A DNA stretch of 64,000 bases from Akkermansia muciniphila (GTDB lineage: Bacteria > Verrucomicrobiota > Verrucomicrobiia > Verrucomicrobiales > Verrucomicrobiaceae). The notes beneath the pieces were generated by a model. It did not search any database and had not been told where the DNA came from. It saw only the letters and a list, made by a program, of their open reading frames with translations. The translations under genes were made by a program, and so were the position numbers. How positions within the stretch are numbered: position 1 is the stretch's first letter; every line of letters starts with the position of its first letter. The DNA is taken from assembly GCA_945863205.1 (NCBI GenBank), contig CAMAZK010000002.1:1-64000 (forward strand), written 5' to 3'. Positions 1 to 7,883 of the stretch are shown here, one piece after another.

Positions 1-447
1 AGCGGTCAAAGAGATGCCATCCAGGCAGATCGAGCCCTTCGGAATGACCAAACCGCGTTGTTCCGCCGGAATCTCGACCTCCAGCCGATGATCCTGCCCA
101 CGCTCGCTCCAGTCCAGCACCTTCACCGTCGCATCCACGTGTCCCTGCACGAAATGACCGCCAAACCGCGCCCCCATGGCCATCGCACGCTCCAGATTGA
201 CCCGTGAGCCGGTCTTCAGATCACCCAGACTCGTCACCTTCAGCGTTTGCATCAGCAGATCAAAGCAAGCTGTCTGCGCCGCTGCATCCTTTGACGTCAC
301 CGTCAGGCAGCAGCCGTTCACCGCCACGCTTTCGCCATCGGCGAGTTCGGCAGCCGTTGCACCGACCTTCAATGTCAGCCGCGCACTCTCTCCGCGTGGT
401 TCGAGGGAAATGACGCTGCCGGTGGTTTCTACGAGGCCTGTGAACAT
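1..447 (-). CDS. ribE: Riboflavin synthase alpha chain (5' part; runs off the window start)
   Basis: The gene is cut by the window edge, so the ORF track misses it. Reading the reverse strand from an ATG at 447 gives 149 codons beginning MFTGLVETTG, the classic start of riboflavin synthase, which dismutates two 6,7-dimethyl-8-ribityllumazine molecules into riboflavin. The N-terminal lumazine-binding barrel is complete (VNGCCLTV near residue 45, GGHFVQGHVD near residue 98) and the visible part ends at LDGISL, the opening of the second barrel-like repeat. About 50 residues are missing beyond the edge. The downstream amidohydrolase gene on the same strand is not obviously linked in function. Confidence 0.93.
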   Translation of the reverse strand, partial: MFTGLVETTGSVISLEPRGESARLTLKVGATAAELADGESVAVNGCCLTVTSKDAAAQTACFDLLMQTLKVTSLGDLKTGSRVNLERAMAMGARFGGHFVQGHVDATVKVLDWSERGQDHRLEVEIPAEQRGLVIPKGSICLDGISLTA

Positions 448-496
448 GCGACGATCTACTGCGGTGAAGTGATCCTGTCGATTTGATGTTCTCAAA

Positions 497-1324
497 TCAC
501 CCAAGAAGCGCCGACGCATTCCCCCAATGAATCGACGCCGTCTGCGCGGGGTCGAGAGCGGACTCCTGCACCTTCAAGCGGGCGGACTCCCAGTAGAACA
601 CGGGGGCGAATGAGCCGAAGACGAGTCGCTCCAAAGGCCAGATTTTGAGCAGATTCTCGACGCCGCCGACGCCTTCGATCATGGCGAAGTCGAGTGTCGT
701 GTTCGGGCATTCCTGCAGGTGGAGCAGCACCATGGAGGCATTGGCATTGAGGATCATCACCCTCGCGTCCGGCATTTCCTTCATCAGGTCGGGCAGGGGC
801 TTCAGATCGACAGGCGGCACGCGCACCTGCGGGTTCTGCGTGCGTTCGTCCTCCATCTGCGTCACGACCTGGACCAGCAGGTGGTGTTTCGTCGCCAAAG
901 CCAGCAGCTCACGAAAAGCGGACGCTTCGAGCGTGTGGCCGTGGTAGTTCGGATGCAGGCGGATGACGCGCATGCCGTGATCTTCGGCGCAGCGCTTCAC
1001 GTCGTCCTGCCAGGCGGGCAGCGTGAGGTTCACCGCTCCGCAGGGCCGGAAGATGGCGTCCGACTTGCAGCGTTCCGCCGTCAGCCGGTTCACATCGGTC
1101 ACATCGCGACGCAACAACCCCTCGAAAGCCCCCACCCAGGCCTCGGTGACGCCGCGCTGCCGCAGATTTTCAGCAAAGGCGGCGGAATCCTCCCCATCAA
1201 GCCGGCGGAACGGGTGGGAACCGAGATAGACGTGGCAATCCGTCAGTCGCGCCGACTCTGCCGCGCCCAGCGAGGATGCGGCTAGCGTGACGGAGGTGCG
1301 TAGCAGAAACTTCCGGCGGTTCAT
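497..1324 (-). CDS. Exported amidohydrolase-family (TIM-barrel) protein
   Basis: A 275-residue protein. The start is placed at the ATG at 1324 rather than the longer ORF because it opens with MNRRKFLLRTSVTLAASSLG, a Tat-type signal (RRKFL followed by a hydrophobic stretch). The body resembles amidohydrolase-related (COG2159-type) metal-dependent TIM-barrel hydrolases: DCHVYLG near the mature N-terminus, RLHPNYHG mid-protein and a terminal GNASALLG. The usual DxHxH metal motif is degenerate here (DCHV), so catalytic activity is uncertain. It lies 19 bp after a second, more canonical family member, suggesting a two-gene operon. The substrate is unknown. Confidence 0.75.
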   Translation of the reverse strand: MNRRKFLLRTSVTLAASSLGAAESARLTDCHVYLGSHPFRRLDGEDSAAFAENLRQRGVTEAWVGAFEGLLRRDVTDVNRLTAERCKSDAIFRPCGAVNLTLPAWQDDVKRCAEDHGMRVIRLHPNYHGHTLEASAFRELLALATKHHLLVQVVTQMEDERTQNPQVRVPPVDLKPLPDLMKEMPDARVMILNANASMVLLHLQECPNTTLDFAMIEGVGGVENLLKIWPLERLVFGSFAPVFYWESARLKVQESALDPAQTASIHWGNASALLG

Positions 1325-1343
1325 GGGAGAGACGGGTGAAAAG

Positions 1344-2129
1344 TTAAGCCTTGATGCCCTTTGCCTGGAGAATGGGCAGCAGCAGGCCGCGCAGGTTGTC
1401 ACAGAAGATTTTCTGTTTGTCGGCATCGCTGATCTTGGCGCCGTGGACCTTCGCCAACTGGCTTGCAAAGCTGCGCCCGCCGCCGTCGCTGCCGTAAATG
1501 ACGCGCGAGGCGCCCAGTTCACGCACCGCCATCTCGGTAAAGCCGGCGGTGGGGTCTGAGCCCGCCAGATCGGCGTAGAGATTGGCTTGGGCACGAATCG
1601 CGCGGATGCCGGGTTCCCAGCTGCCGCCGGTGTGCCCGCAAATGATGGGCACGTTGGGAAACCTCCGCGCCAGCGCCACGAGATCGTCGGGACTCGATTC
1701 GCCGGGATAGTTGCCGTTCGTCTTGAACCAGGTGTGCTGGAAGATCACGGCCTTCAGCTCCGCCGCCCGCCGGATGATGGCGTCGATGGCCGGTACGCTG
1801 CATTTTTCCGCCACCCAAAGTTTCACGCCGACCATCGGTCCGTCGGCCACGCAGCGCTCGAGTTCAGCCAGGCTCTCCTCCGGATATTTCGCGCTGAGAT
1901 AGACGAATCCGAAAGCGCGGTCCGGGTATTTGGCGATCGCCCGCAGCACTTCGCTGTTTTGCCGGACCAGGTCGGCGGGAGCCGGATCCTGCGCCCACTT
2001 CATGCCCATGTAAACGCACAGACGCTCGACCCCCATGCGATCCGCAAAGACCAGCAGCGCCTCCAAGCGCTCCTCCGGCGTGAGGCCGGAGACTCCTGAA
2101 AGATGGCAGTGTAGGTCCCAGATGCGCAT
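1344..2129 (-). CDS. Amidohydrolase-family (TIM-barrel) metal-dependent hydrolase
   Basis: A 261-residue cytosolic-looking protein; the start is the ATG at 2129 because it begins MRIWDLHCHL, placing the family DxHxH metal-binding motif right at the N-terminus, and the upstream ORF extension looks non-coding. Other family landmarks are GVKLWV, FQHTWFK, the histidine in PIICGHTGG and the YGSDGGG segment near residue 215 that carries the catalytic aspartate position. It belongs with COG2159-type amidohydrolases and is followed 19 bp later by a Tat-exported paralogue. It is divergent from the DUF1549 gene, with about 76 bp between starts. The reaction cannot be named from sequence. Confidence 0.8.
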   Translation of the reverse strand: MRIWDLHCHLSGVSGLTPEERLEALLVFADRMGVERLCVYMGMKWAQDPAPADLVRQNSEVLRAIAKYPDRAFGFVYLSAKYPEESLAELERCVADGPMVGVKLWVAEKCSVPAIDAIIRRAAELKAVIFQHTWFKTNGNYPGESSPDDLVALARRFPNVPIICGHTGGSWEPGIRAIRAQANLYADLAGSDPTAGFTEMAVRELGASRVIYGSDGGGRSFASQLAKVHGAKISDADKQKIFCDNLRGLLLPILQAKGIKA

Positions 2130-2205
2130 GACAAAAACAGTGAAGCGGCCACGCCCGCCTGTCACAAGGTTTTCTTTTGCAGCAGATCCGGCGTCCCAGG
2201 CCCGT

Positions 2206-4905
2206 ATGGCTTCTGCCGTGCCCCGCCGCCTCATCCAGCTTGGTGCCCTTCTGCTCTCCACGAGTCTCCTCGCGGCGGAGCATTGGGCCTTTCAGCCGCT
2301 GAAGCCGGGCGCAGAGCAGAGCATCGACGCCTACATTCAAAAGAAGCTTGTCGAAAACGGCCTGAAGCCCTCACCGCGTGCAGATGCGCGCACCTTGATC
2401 CGCCGCGCTTCGTTTGATCTCACCGGCCTGCCGCCGTCGGACGTGTGCGACACGTCCGACCTGTCTGACTCGGACTTCGCAGCGCTCGTGGACAAGCTTC
2501 TCTCAAGTCCCCACTACGGAGAGCACTGGGCCCGCCACTGGCTGGACGTGGCCCGATACTCGGACACAAAGGGCTACGTCTATGCCCGCGAGGAGAAGAA
2601 CTGGGTGCATGCCACGCCGTATCGTGACTGGGTCGTGGGGGCGCTCAACGACGACATGCCCTACGACCGCTTCCTGCTCCTGCAGATCGCCGCGGACCAG
2701 GTCGTTCCCCCAAAGTCGCCCGATCTCGCGGCGATGGGCTTTCTCACGCTCGGGCGGCGCTTTCTTGGCGTGACCCATGACATCATCGACGATCGCATTG
2801 ATGTCGTCACTCGTGGCACGCTCGGGCTCACCGTCGCCTGTGCCCGTTGTCACGATCACAAGTTCGATCCCATCCCCACACGCAACTACTACGCGCTCTA
2901 TGGCGTCTTCCAAAGCAGCGCGGAGGCGCTCGTGCCCTGCGCGGACCGTGAAAACGCCGAACTCGCGGCGCTGGTGAAAAAGAATCACGACTTGATGACC
3001 AAGCGCCGCGAAGAGCAGATGGCACGCACGCGTGCACGGGCAGCCGACTACCTCTCCGCACAAAACGAGCTCGAAAAATACCCGGAGGAAGTCTTCGGCC
3101 AGCTCCTCGACGAGAAGGATCTCAACCCGTTCATCGTGCATCGCTGGAAAGCCTGGCTGGAAAAGCATCCGAACGTCGAAATCACCGACGAAGTGCTCAA
3201 GGGCGCTGATTCTCCCGCTTTTGTGCCTGACGAGCACATCGCGAACAACGAGATGTACTTCCCAAATGGCATCACCACCGAGCTGTGGAAGTCGCAGGCC
3301 GAGGTGGACCGCTTCCTCATCAAAACCAGCACCGCACCGGCTCATGCGACCATCCTGATGGATCGCGCATCGCCGAGCACGCCGCGTGTCTTCACGCGTG
3401 GAAATCCGCTCACCAAAGGAGACGAGGTTCCGCGTCAGTTCCTGAGCCTTTTCGGCGATCAACAGCCCTTTAAGAAAGGCAGCGGTCGCCTGGAGCTCGC
3501 GCAGGCCATCATCGACCCGCGCAATCCGCTCACCGCCCGCGTGATGGTGAACCGCATCTGGCAGCATCACTTCGGACGCGGCCTCGTCAGCACGCCGAGC
3601 GACTTTGGCAAGCAGGGCAGCCCGCCGAGTCATCCCGAACTGCTCGACTGGCTGGCCGCCGAGTTCATCCGCAGCGGCTGGAGCATCAAGCACATGCACC
3701 GGCTCATCATGCTGTCGGACACTTACCAGCAGCGGAGTGATGGAGTGGTGGAGAAATGGAGGAATGCACAGCACTCCAATACTCCGACACTCCAATACTC
3801 CGCCTCAAATCAGCTCGATCCCGACAACAAGTTCCTCGCCCGCTTCACCCCGCACCGCCTCAGCTTCGAGGAAGCACGCGACGCGTGGCTGGCCGCCGCA
3901 GGTCGGCTGAATCTGCGCGTCGGTGGTCGTCCCGAAGGATTGTTCGCAGCCAGCAACACCCGCCGCACGCTCTACGCGCTCGTGGACCGGCAAAACGTAC
4001 CAACGGTCATGACCACCTTCGACTTCGCCAATCCCGATCTCTCCATCCCCCAACGCAACGAAACCACCGTGCCGCAGCAGGCGCTCTTCGGCATGAATCA
4101 CCCCTTCGTCGTCCAACAGGCCAAAGCGCTCGTAAAGTGGTCCGCTCAGTCCCCTGAGCGGCGCTCCACTAACACAGACCGGGTTGAGGTCATCTATCAA
4201 AAGCTCTTCCAGCGCAATCCCACGCCGGACGAAATGTCCTCCGCGCTCACATTCGTCCAAAGCGACATCACGCCACCAGCCTTCGTCGAATCCGATCATG
4301 CGAAGGCCTGGCAGTACGGCTACGGCGAATGGGACGAGGCCACAGGTCGCGTGAAGACATTCACGCTCCTGCCGCATTTCACCGGCCACGCCTGGCAGGG
4401 AGCCGAAGACTGGCCGAACAAGGAACTCGGCTGGGCGCAACTCACCGCCGAGGGCGGCCATCCGGGCAACAACCGCCAGCACGCCGTCGTGCGCCGCTGG
4501 ATCGCTCCGGCAGACGGCAGGTACGACCTGCACTCCACCTTGACCCACGAACCGAAGGTCGGCGATGGCATCCGCGCCTTCGTCAGCCACTCCCGCCTCG
4601 GCAAACTTCTCGGCGTCAAGCTCCAGGCTTCCAAAGCTGACCTCAGCCTCGCCGCCATTCCGTTTCGAGTCGGCGAAACACTCGATTTCATCGTCGATAT
4701 CGACCTCGGTCTGAACAGCGACCAGTTCCTGTGGTCTCCGCAGCTCAGCACCGCTCAAACCATCGCCGGTTCCGGCGGAGACACACCCGCCGAGAGCTGG
4801 GATACAAAACAAGACTTCACCTCCGCACCGAAAACCACCCTCTCCTCCTGGGAGCAGCTCGCTCAGGTGCTGATGCTGTCGAACGAGTTCATGTTTGTGG
4901 ATTGA
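2206..4905 (+). CDS. DUF1549/DUF1553 secreted protein without N-terminal cytochrome domain
   Basis: An 899-residue protein of the PVC-specific DUF1549-DUF1553 architecture. The start at 2206 opens with a Sec signal (PRRLIQLGALLLSTSLLAAE); the longer ORF is non-coding upstream. DUF1549 runs from about residue 30 and includes CARCHDHKFDPI near residue 215; DUF1553 follows with RVWQHHFGRGLV-like NRIWQHHFGRGLV and NPDLSIPQRNETTVPQQAL. The usual leading PSCyt1 haem domain is absent. A C-terminal segment of about 170 residues (HFTGHAWQG onward) looks like a beta-rich carbohydrate-binding-type insert. An imperfect palindromic repeat at 3732-3803 is read through in frame, adding about 25 atypical residues. 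The family's biochemical role is not established; it often pairs with DUF1501 proteins. Confidence 0.85.
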   Translation: MASAVPRRLIQLGALLLSTSLLAAEHWAFQPLKPGAEQSIDAYIQKKLVENGLKPSPRADARTLIRRASFDLTGLPPSDVCDTSDLSDSDFAALVDKLLSSPHYGEHWARHWLDVARYSDTKGYVYAREEKNWVHATPYRDWVVGALNDDMPYDRFLLLQIAADQVVPPKSPDLAAMGFLTLGRRFLGVTHDIIDDRIDVVTRGTLGLTVACARCHDHKFDPIPTRNYYALYGVFQSSAEALVPCADRENAELAALVKKNHDLMTKRREEQMARTRARAADYLSAQNELEKYPEEVFGQLLDEKDLNPFIVHRWKAWLEKHPNVEITDEVLKGADSPAFVPDEHIANNEMYFPNGITTELWKSQAEVDRFLIKTSTAPAHATILMDRASPSTPRVFTRGNPLTKGDEVPRQFLSLFGDQQPFKKGSGRLELAQAIIDPRNPLTARVMVNRIWQHHFGRGLVSTPSDFGKQGSPPSHPELLDWLAAEFIRSGWSIKHMHRLIMLSDTYQQRSDGVVEKWRNAQHSNTPTLQYSASNQLDPDNKFLARFTPHRLSFEEARDAWLAAAGRLNLRVGGRPEGLFAASNTRRTLYALVDRQNVPTVMTTFDFANPDLSIPQRNETTVPQQALFGMNHPFVVQQAKALVKWSAQSPERRSTNTDRVEVIYQKLFQRNPTPDEMSSALTFVQSDITPPAFVESDHAKAWQYGYGEWDEATGRVKTFTLLPHFTGHAWQGAEDWPNKELGWAQLTAEGGHPGNNRQHAVVRRWIAPADGRYDLHSTLTHEPKVGDGIRAFVSHSRLGKLLGVKLQASKADLSLAAIPFRVGETLDFIVDIDLGLNSDQFLWSPQLSTAQTIAGSGGDTPAESWDTKQDFTSAPKTTLSSWEQLAQVLMLSNEFMFVD
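3732..3803. repeat. Palindromic GGAGT-rich element inside the DUF1549/1553 gene
   Basis: The left arm gcggagtgatggagtggtgg and the right arm ccgacactccaatactccgc form an imperfect inverted repeat built of TGGAGT units around a short loop. It keeps the reading frame and encodes roughly SGVVEKWRNAQHSNTPTLQYS. The same TGGAGT-type palindrome occurs between genes at 18036-18139, showing that it is a dispersed repeat and not a native part of the protein family. Confidence 0.75.
4136..4170. repeat. Short hairpin inside the DUF1549/1553 gene
   Basis: The stretch agtggtccgctcag, a 4-base loop, then ctgagcggcgctccact, forms a strong hairpin within the coding sequence, giving the residues KWSAQSPERRST just after the VQQAKAL motif. 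It could be a second, shorter repeat insertion or just a GC-rich linker; the surrounding protein length is normal. Confidence 0.4.
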
Positions 4906-5229
4906 GCGTCGTGGGGTGAGGGAATCATGTTCTGCGGCCTTTGCACACCGTCCGGCTGACGACAGCGGGACCGCTCCGAAGGTTGCCCACCGCACTCCGC
5001 GCAGCAGGTTGTGTCGCCGGAATGATGTATTCGCTGGCAAAGCCGGGCCAAAGCAATCCTGACCTGTAGCTCGTCTAAGATCTCTTCATCAAGTTCACCT
5101 GCGAATCTGCCAGACGCGGTTTGGCGAGCTGAAGCTCTTGTTTGCCGGGCAGGCTGATGTCCCTGCCGCGAACAATCCTGCGCATGCTCGTCCGAATCCG
5201 GTGTTCGCAGCTTCCGCCATTCTTGAGGC
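4906..5229. other. Intergenic region, no supported gene
   Basis: This 324-bp gap separates two convergent genes. Small ORFs exist on both strands, but none shows recognisable motifs or a convincing start. One minus-strand frame near 5075-5185 reads MRRIVRGRDISLPGK and ends in KRS; it might be a remnant of a lost gene, but I cannot identify it. Confidence 0.5.
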
Positions 5230-6363
5230 TCACGGCATCTTCACTGCATCGATGTCGCGAAGCTTTACCTTCAGCAGTTCGACACTTTGTTTGCCACCTG
5301 CAAAGGCGATGAACAAGCTGTCGCCGTGTTCGATGACGTGCGGATAATCAATGTGACGACCGCCGACGAGGTAGAGCATCTTGGTGAAGACGAGGCCGTC
5401 TTCGCTGATCGAAAGCGTGAGTGGATCGCGCTTCTTCGGGTTCGGATTCGAGACGAGAACGTAGCGGCCATCGCGGAGGCGGAGGCCACTGATTTTAGAG
5501 GTGGCGTCGGGGAAATTGGTCTTCTGCGGCGTGCTCCAGGTGCGGCCATCGTCTTTGGAGAAGGCGCGGTAGAGGAAGCCGCTGCGGCGGTTGTCGCGGA
5601 AGACGGCAGCAAGCGTCTGATCCGGCAAAATCCACCAATCGGGCTCCTCGGCTTTCAGCTCGGAGGCGCTGCCGAGCACCGGAAAAGACTGCCAATAACC
5701 GAGCGACTTCACGCCGCCGACGAGGAAGTGAACGCCGCTCGTTTTGTAGTCGTGCTGGCGACGCGACATCATCCAGTCGCCAGTGCGCAGCTTCATCGGT
5801 GGGAAGTTGTTGATCGAATCATCAAAGACGAGGCCTGCATCGCGCCACTCGCCGGAGGCTTTGTCGAAGCGGAAGGCACGCAGTTCGAGGCTGGGGCCGA
5901 AAAAGCCCGCCGCCTCGTCCAATGAGGCCAGCGCGAGCAGTTCGCCTTCGTGCTGCCAAAAGCCGCGTGAGATCCAGCGCATGCCTTTGTCCGTGCGAGT
6001 GCCGTAATGTGGCGAATCGGGACCCGAGTTCGGCGGAATCGGCGTGAGAAACTTCGGCGTGCTCCATTTCAAACCATCGGCACTCGTCGCGAACTTCACC
6101 CGCTGCCCCACACGATCTTCCACGCCCGGTCCATCGCTCCACATGGCCCAAAACTGGCCGTCGTGATGTGCGAGGTAGTTGTGCTGGTTCACGCCCTTCA
6201 CGGAGCGGACATTGTTGATCACGACATGCTCGCTTGGCACCTTCGGGAGCGCGGCGAAGTCGATCTGATGCGTGTTTTCTGGCACCCAAGGGCCGGCGAG
6301 CATGATGGGCGAGTCTGCCGCGAGGGCGGATGCGGTGAGAGATGCCAAGAGGATCGATTTCAT
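5230..6363 (-). CDS. Secreted sialidase-like (BNR-type beta-propeller) protein
   Basis: A 377-residue protein starting at the ATG at 6363 with a Sec signal (MKSILLASLTASALAADS). The repeated pattern SADGLKWSTP, SKDDGRTWSTPQ and SEDGLVFTKM matches Asp-box/BNR-like turns of the sialidase-type six-bladed propeller (usually SxDxGxTW), and FRDNRRSGFLYR resembles the arginine segment that holds a carboxylate. It is probably a periplasmic or secreted glycosidase-like enzyme, but the substrate is not certain since many such proteins are not true sialidases. It is the third gene of a minus-strand run with a cystatin-sialidase and a NanA/DapA-like lyase, consistent with acidic-sugar or glycan breakdown. 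Confidence 0.75.
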   Translation of the reverse strand: MKSILLASLTASALAADSPIMLAGPWVPENTHQIDFAALPKVPSEHVVINNVRSVKGVNQHNYLAHHDGQFWAMWSDGPGVEDRVGQRVKFATSADGLKWSTPKFLTPIPPNSGPDSPHYGTRTDKGMRWISRGFWQHEGELLALASLDEAAGFFGPSLELRAFRFDKASGEWRDAGLVFDDSINNFPPMKLRTGDWMMSRRQHDYKTSGVHFLVGGVKSLGYWQSFPVLGSASELKAEEPDWWILPDQTLAAVFRDNRRSGFLYRAFSKDDGRTWSTPQKTNFPDATSKISGLRLRDGRYVLVSNPNPKKRDPLTLSISEDGLVFTKMLYLVGGRHIDYPHVIEHGDSLFIAFAGGKQSVELLKVKLRDIDAVKMP

Positions 6364-6370
6364 AATGGTA

Positions 6371-6426
6371 GATTCGATTGGCAATCGAATCATCTGGGTG
6401 GTTCGGATTCGAGTGCCACTCGAGTC
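6371..6426. repeat. Palindromic repeat pair, TTCGATTGGCAATCGAA family
   Basis: Two palindromes in the gap between the sialidase-like genes: gattcgattggcaatcgaatc and ggattcgagtgccactcgagtc. They share the core TTCGAKTGSCAMTCGAA with the copies at 7802-7883, including a TGGGTGG-like spacer. This marks a dispersed REP-like family. Confidence 0.8.
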
Positions 6427-6430
6427 TGCG

Positions 6431-7792
6431 TCACTGCGGCCACTGGCCATCGACGATGGGTTTTGTCGTGAGCTTGGCGGGATCGACAACGACGTGTTTC
6501 ACCTTCTGGCGTTTCCAAGTGTAGGTGATGTGGACGAGGCCATCCTTGGTCTGGATGATGGCGGGATAGCTGTATTCGCCAGGATCGCTTTCGAGCACGA
6601 GCGCGGCGTTCCATGTCTGCGCGTCTTTGCTGGTGGCGAGGTTCAGCGGGGTGCGTTTGCCGCCCCATTTGCCGGGTGTGCCGGCGATGTGATTGTAAAT
6701 GATGAGATGCGTGCCATCGGCGAGTGTCACCGCATCGGTGCCGCTGTTGTTGTTCGGCAGGGTGCCGAGTTTCATCTCGCTCCAGGTCTTGCCGCCGTCG
6801 GTGCTGCAGATTTCAAACACGCGATCCTGTCGTGAACGGCCAAGGGCGAGGAGCTTGTCCCCACCGAGGGAGAGGATGCTCGGCTGGATGGCTTGGATGG
6901 TTTTGCCATCATGAGTCGGCGGTGTGCGCTCCCAGGTTTTGCCAAAGTCACGAGTGCGCTCGAAATGGACGCTCCAGGTTTCTTTTTCGCCTTTTTGCGC
7001 GGCGGGTGTCTCCTCGCTCGTCGGGCAGAGGATGCTGCCATCGGCAAGTTGCACGGGTTTGTTTTTCACCGGGCCGAGAATGCCTGCGGGGAGGCGACGC
7101 GGCTGTTCCCAGGTTTTTCCGCCGTCCATGGAGGTGGTCAGCATGCCCCACCAAGTTTGTGGTGAGGGGCCGGCTTTGCAAAAGAGCATCAAAGGGCCGT
7201 CCTTCGGCTGGAACAGCACGGGATTCCAGGTCGGATGACGCACCGCTTTGCCATCGGTGAGCGTGTGCTGGATGCCATTCGCCACTTCGATGCTCTCAGT
7301 CCACTTGCCATCGACAGAACGCGAGACCCAGATGCCGACATCCGGGTTCTTTTCATGCGTGCCACCAAACCACGCGGCCACAAGGCCGGTGGGCGTCTCA
7401 GCGATGGTCGTTGCGTGGATCTGCGGGTAAGGGCCGGTGTCGTAGATGTATTCGGTGGTGAGGATGGCGGGATCGGCGGCAATCGATTGCCAGGAGGTGA
7501 GTTCGTAGCTGCCATCGAGCTTGCGCCAGACGACGGCATCGGCCTTTCGACCATCAGAAGTGGTCAGCTTGAGCTTGTAGTTGATCCCTGCGACGACTTG
7601 CTGCTCAGCGGCGTTGACGCTTTGCAGCGTGAGTTTGGCCTCGTGGGCTTTGACGGCAAATTGCGCTGCCTTGAGCACTTCGGCATCGGTGTTTCCCGCC
7701 TGGCTGAATCCGCCTGGGAGCGGCGGCTGCTGGCCATGCGAGGCGGGAACGATGGCGAGTATGAGGAACGTGAAGAGAAGGGTTGGCTTCAT
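6431..7792 (-). CDS. Secreted protein with N-terminal cystatin-like domain and C-terminal sialidase-like propeller
   Basis: A 453-residue protein starting at the ATG at 7792 with a Sec signal (MKPTLLFTFLILAIVPASHG). Residues about 25-105 show a full cystatin signature: the N-terminal GG pair (27-28), the QVVAG loop (65-69) followed by INYKLKL, and the LTSWQ segment near 99-102. Residues about 115-453 form a sialidase-like (BNR) propeller with SMDGGKTWEQP, DFGKTWERT and CSTDGGKTWSEM Asp-boxes and the opening IAETPTGLVAAWFGG typical of that family. Cystatins inhibit papain-like proteases, so the N-terminal domain may protect the enzyme or bind a partner; this is inference. It is the middle gene of the lyase-sialidase cluster. 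Confidence 0.82.
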   Translation of the reverse strand: MKPTLLFTFLILAIVPASHGQQPPLPGGFSQAGNTDAEVLKAAQFAVKAHEAKLTLQSVNAAEQQVVAGINYKLKLTTSDGRKADAVVWRKLDGSYELTSWQSIAADPAILTTEYIYDTGPYPQIHATTIAETPTGLVAAWFGGTHEKNPDVGIWVSRSVDGKWTESIEVANGIQHTLTDGKAVRHPTWNPVLFQPKDGPLMLFCKAGPSPQTWWGMLTTSMDGGKTWEQPRRLPAGILGPVKNKPVQLADGSILCPTSEETPAAQKGEKETWSVHFERTRDFGKTWERTPPTHDGKTIQAIQPSILSLGGDKLLALGRSRQDRVFEICSTDGGKTWSEMKLGTLPNNNSGTDAVTLADGTHLIIYNHIAGTPGKWGGKRTPLNLATSKDAQTWNAALVLESDPGEYSYPAIIQTKDGLVHITYTWKRQKVKHVVVDPAKLTTKPIVDGQWPQ

Positions 7793-7801
7793 GAGGATGG
7801 A

Positions 7802-7883
7802 GTAGCTTCGATTGGCAATCGAAGTGGTTTGGGTGGGGGCGTGAAGAAGGAGCCGTATGGCTTCGATTGCCAATCGAAGCTAC
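7802..7883. repeat. Perfect 23-bp inverted repeat, TTCGATTGGCAATCGAA family
   Basis: The arm gtagcttcgattggcaatcgaag at 7802-7824 is matched exactly in inverted orientation at 7861-7883, and each arm is itself palindromic. The TAG stop codon of the upstream lyase gene (7880-7882) lies inside the right arm. The element fills the gap between the lyase and the cystatin-sialidase genes. Confidence 0.88.
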
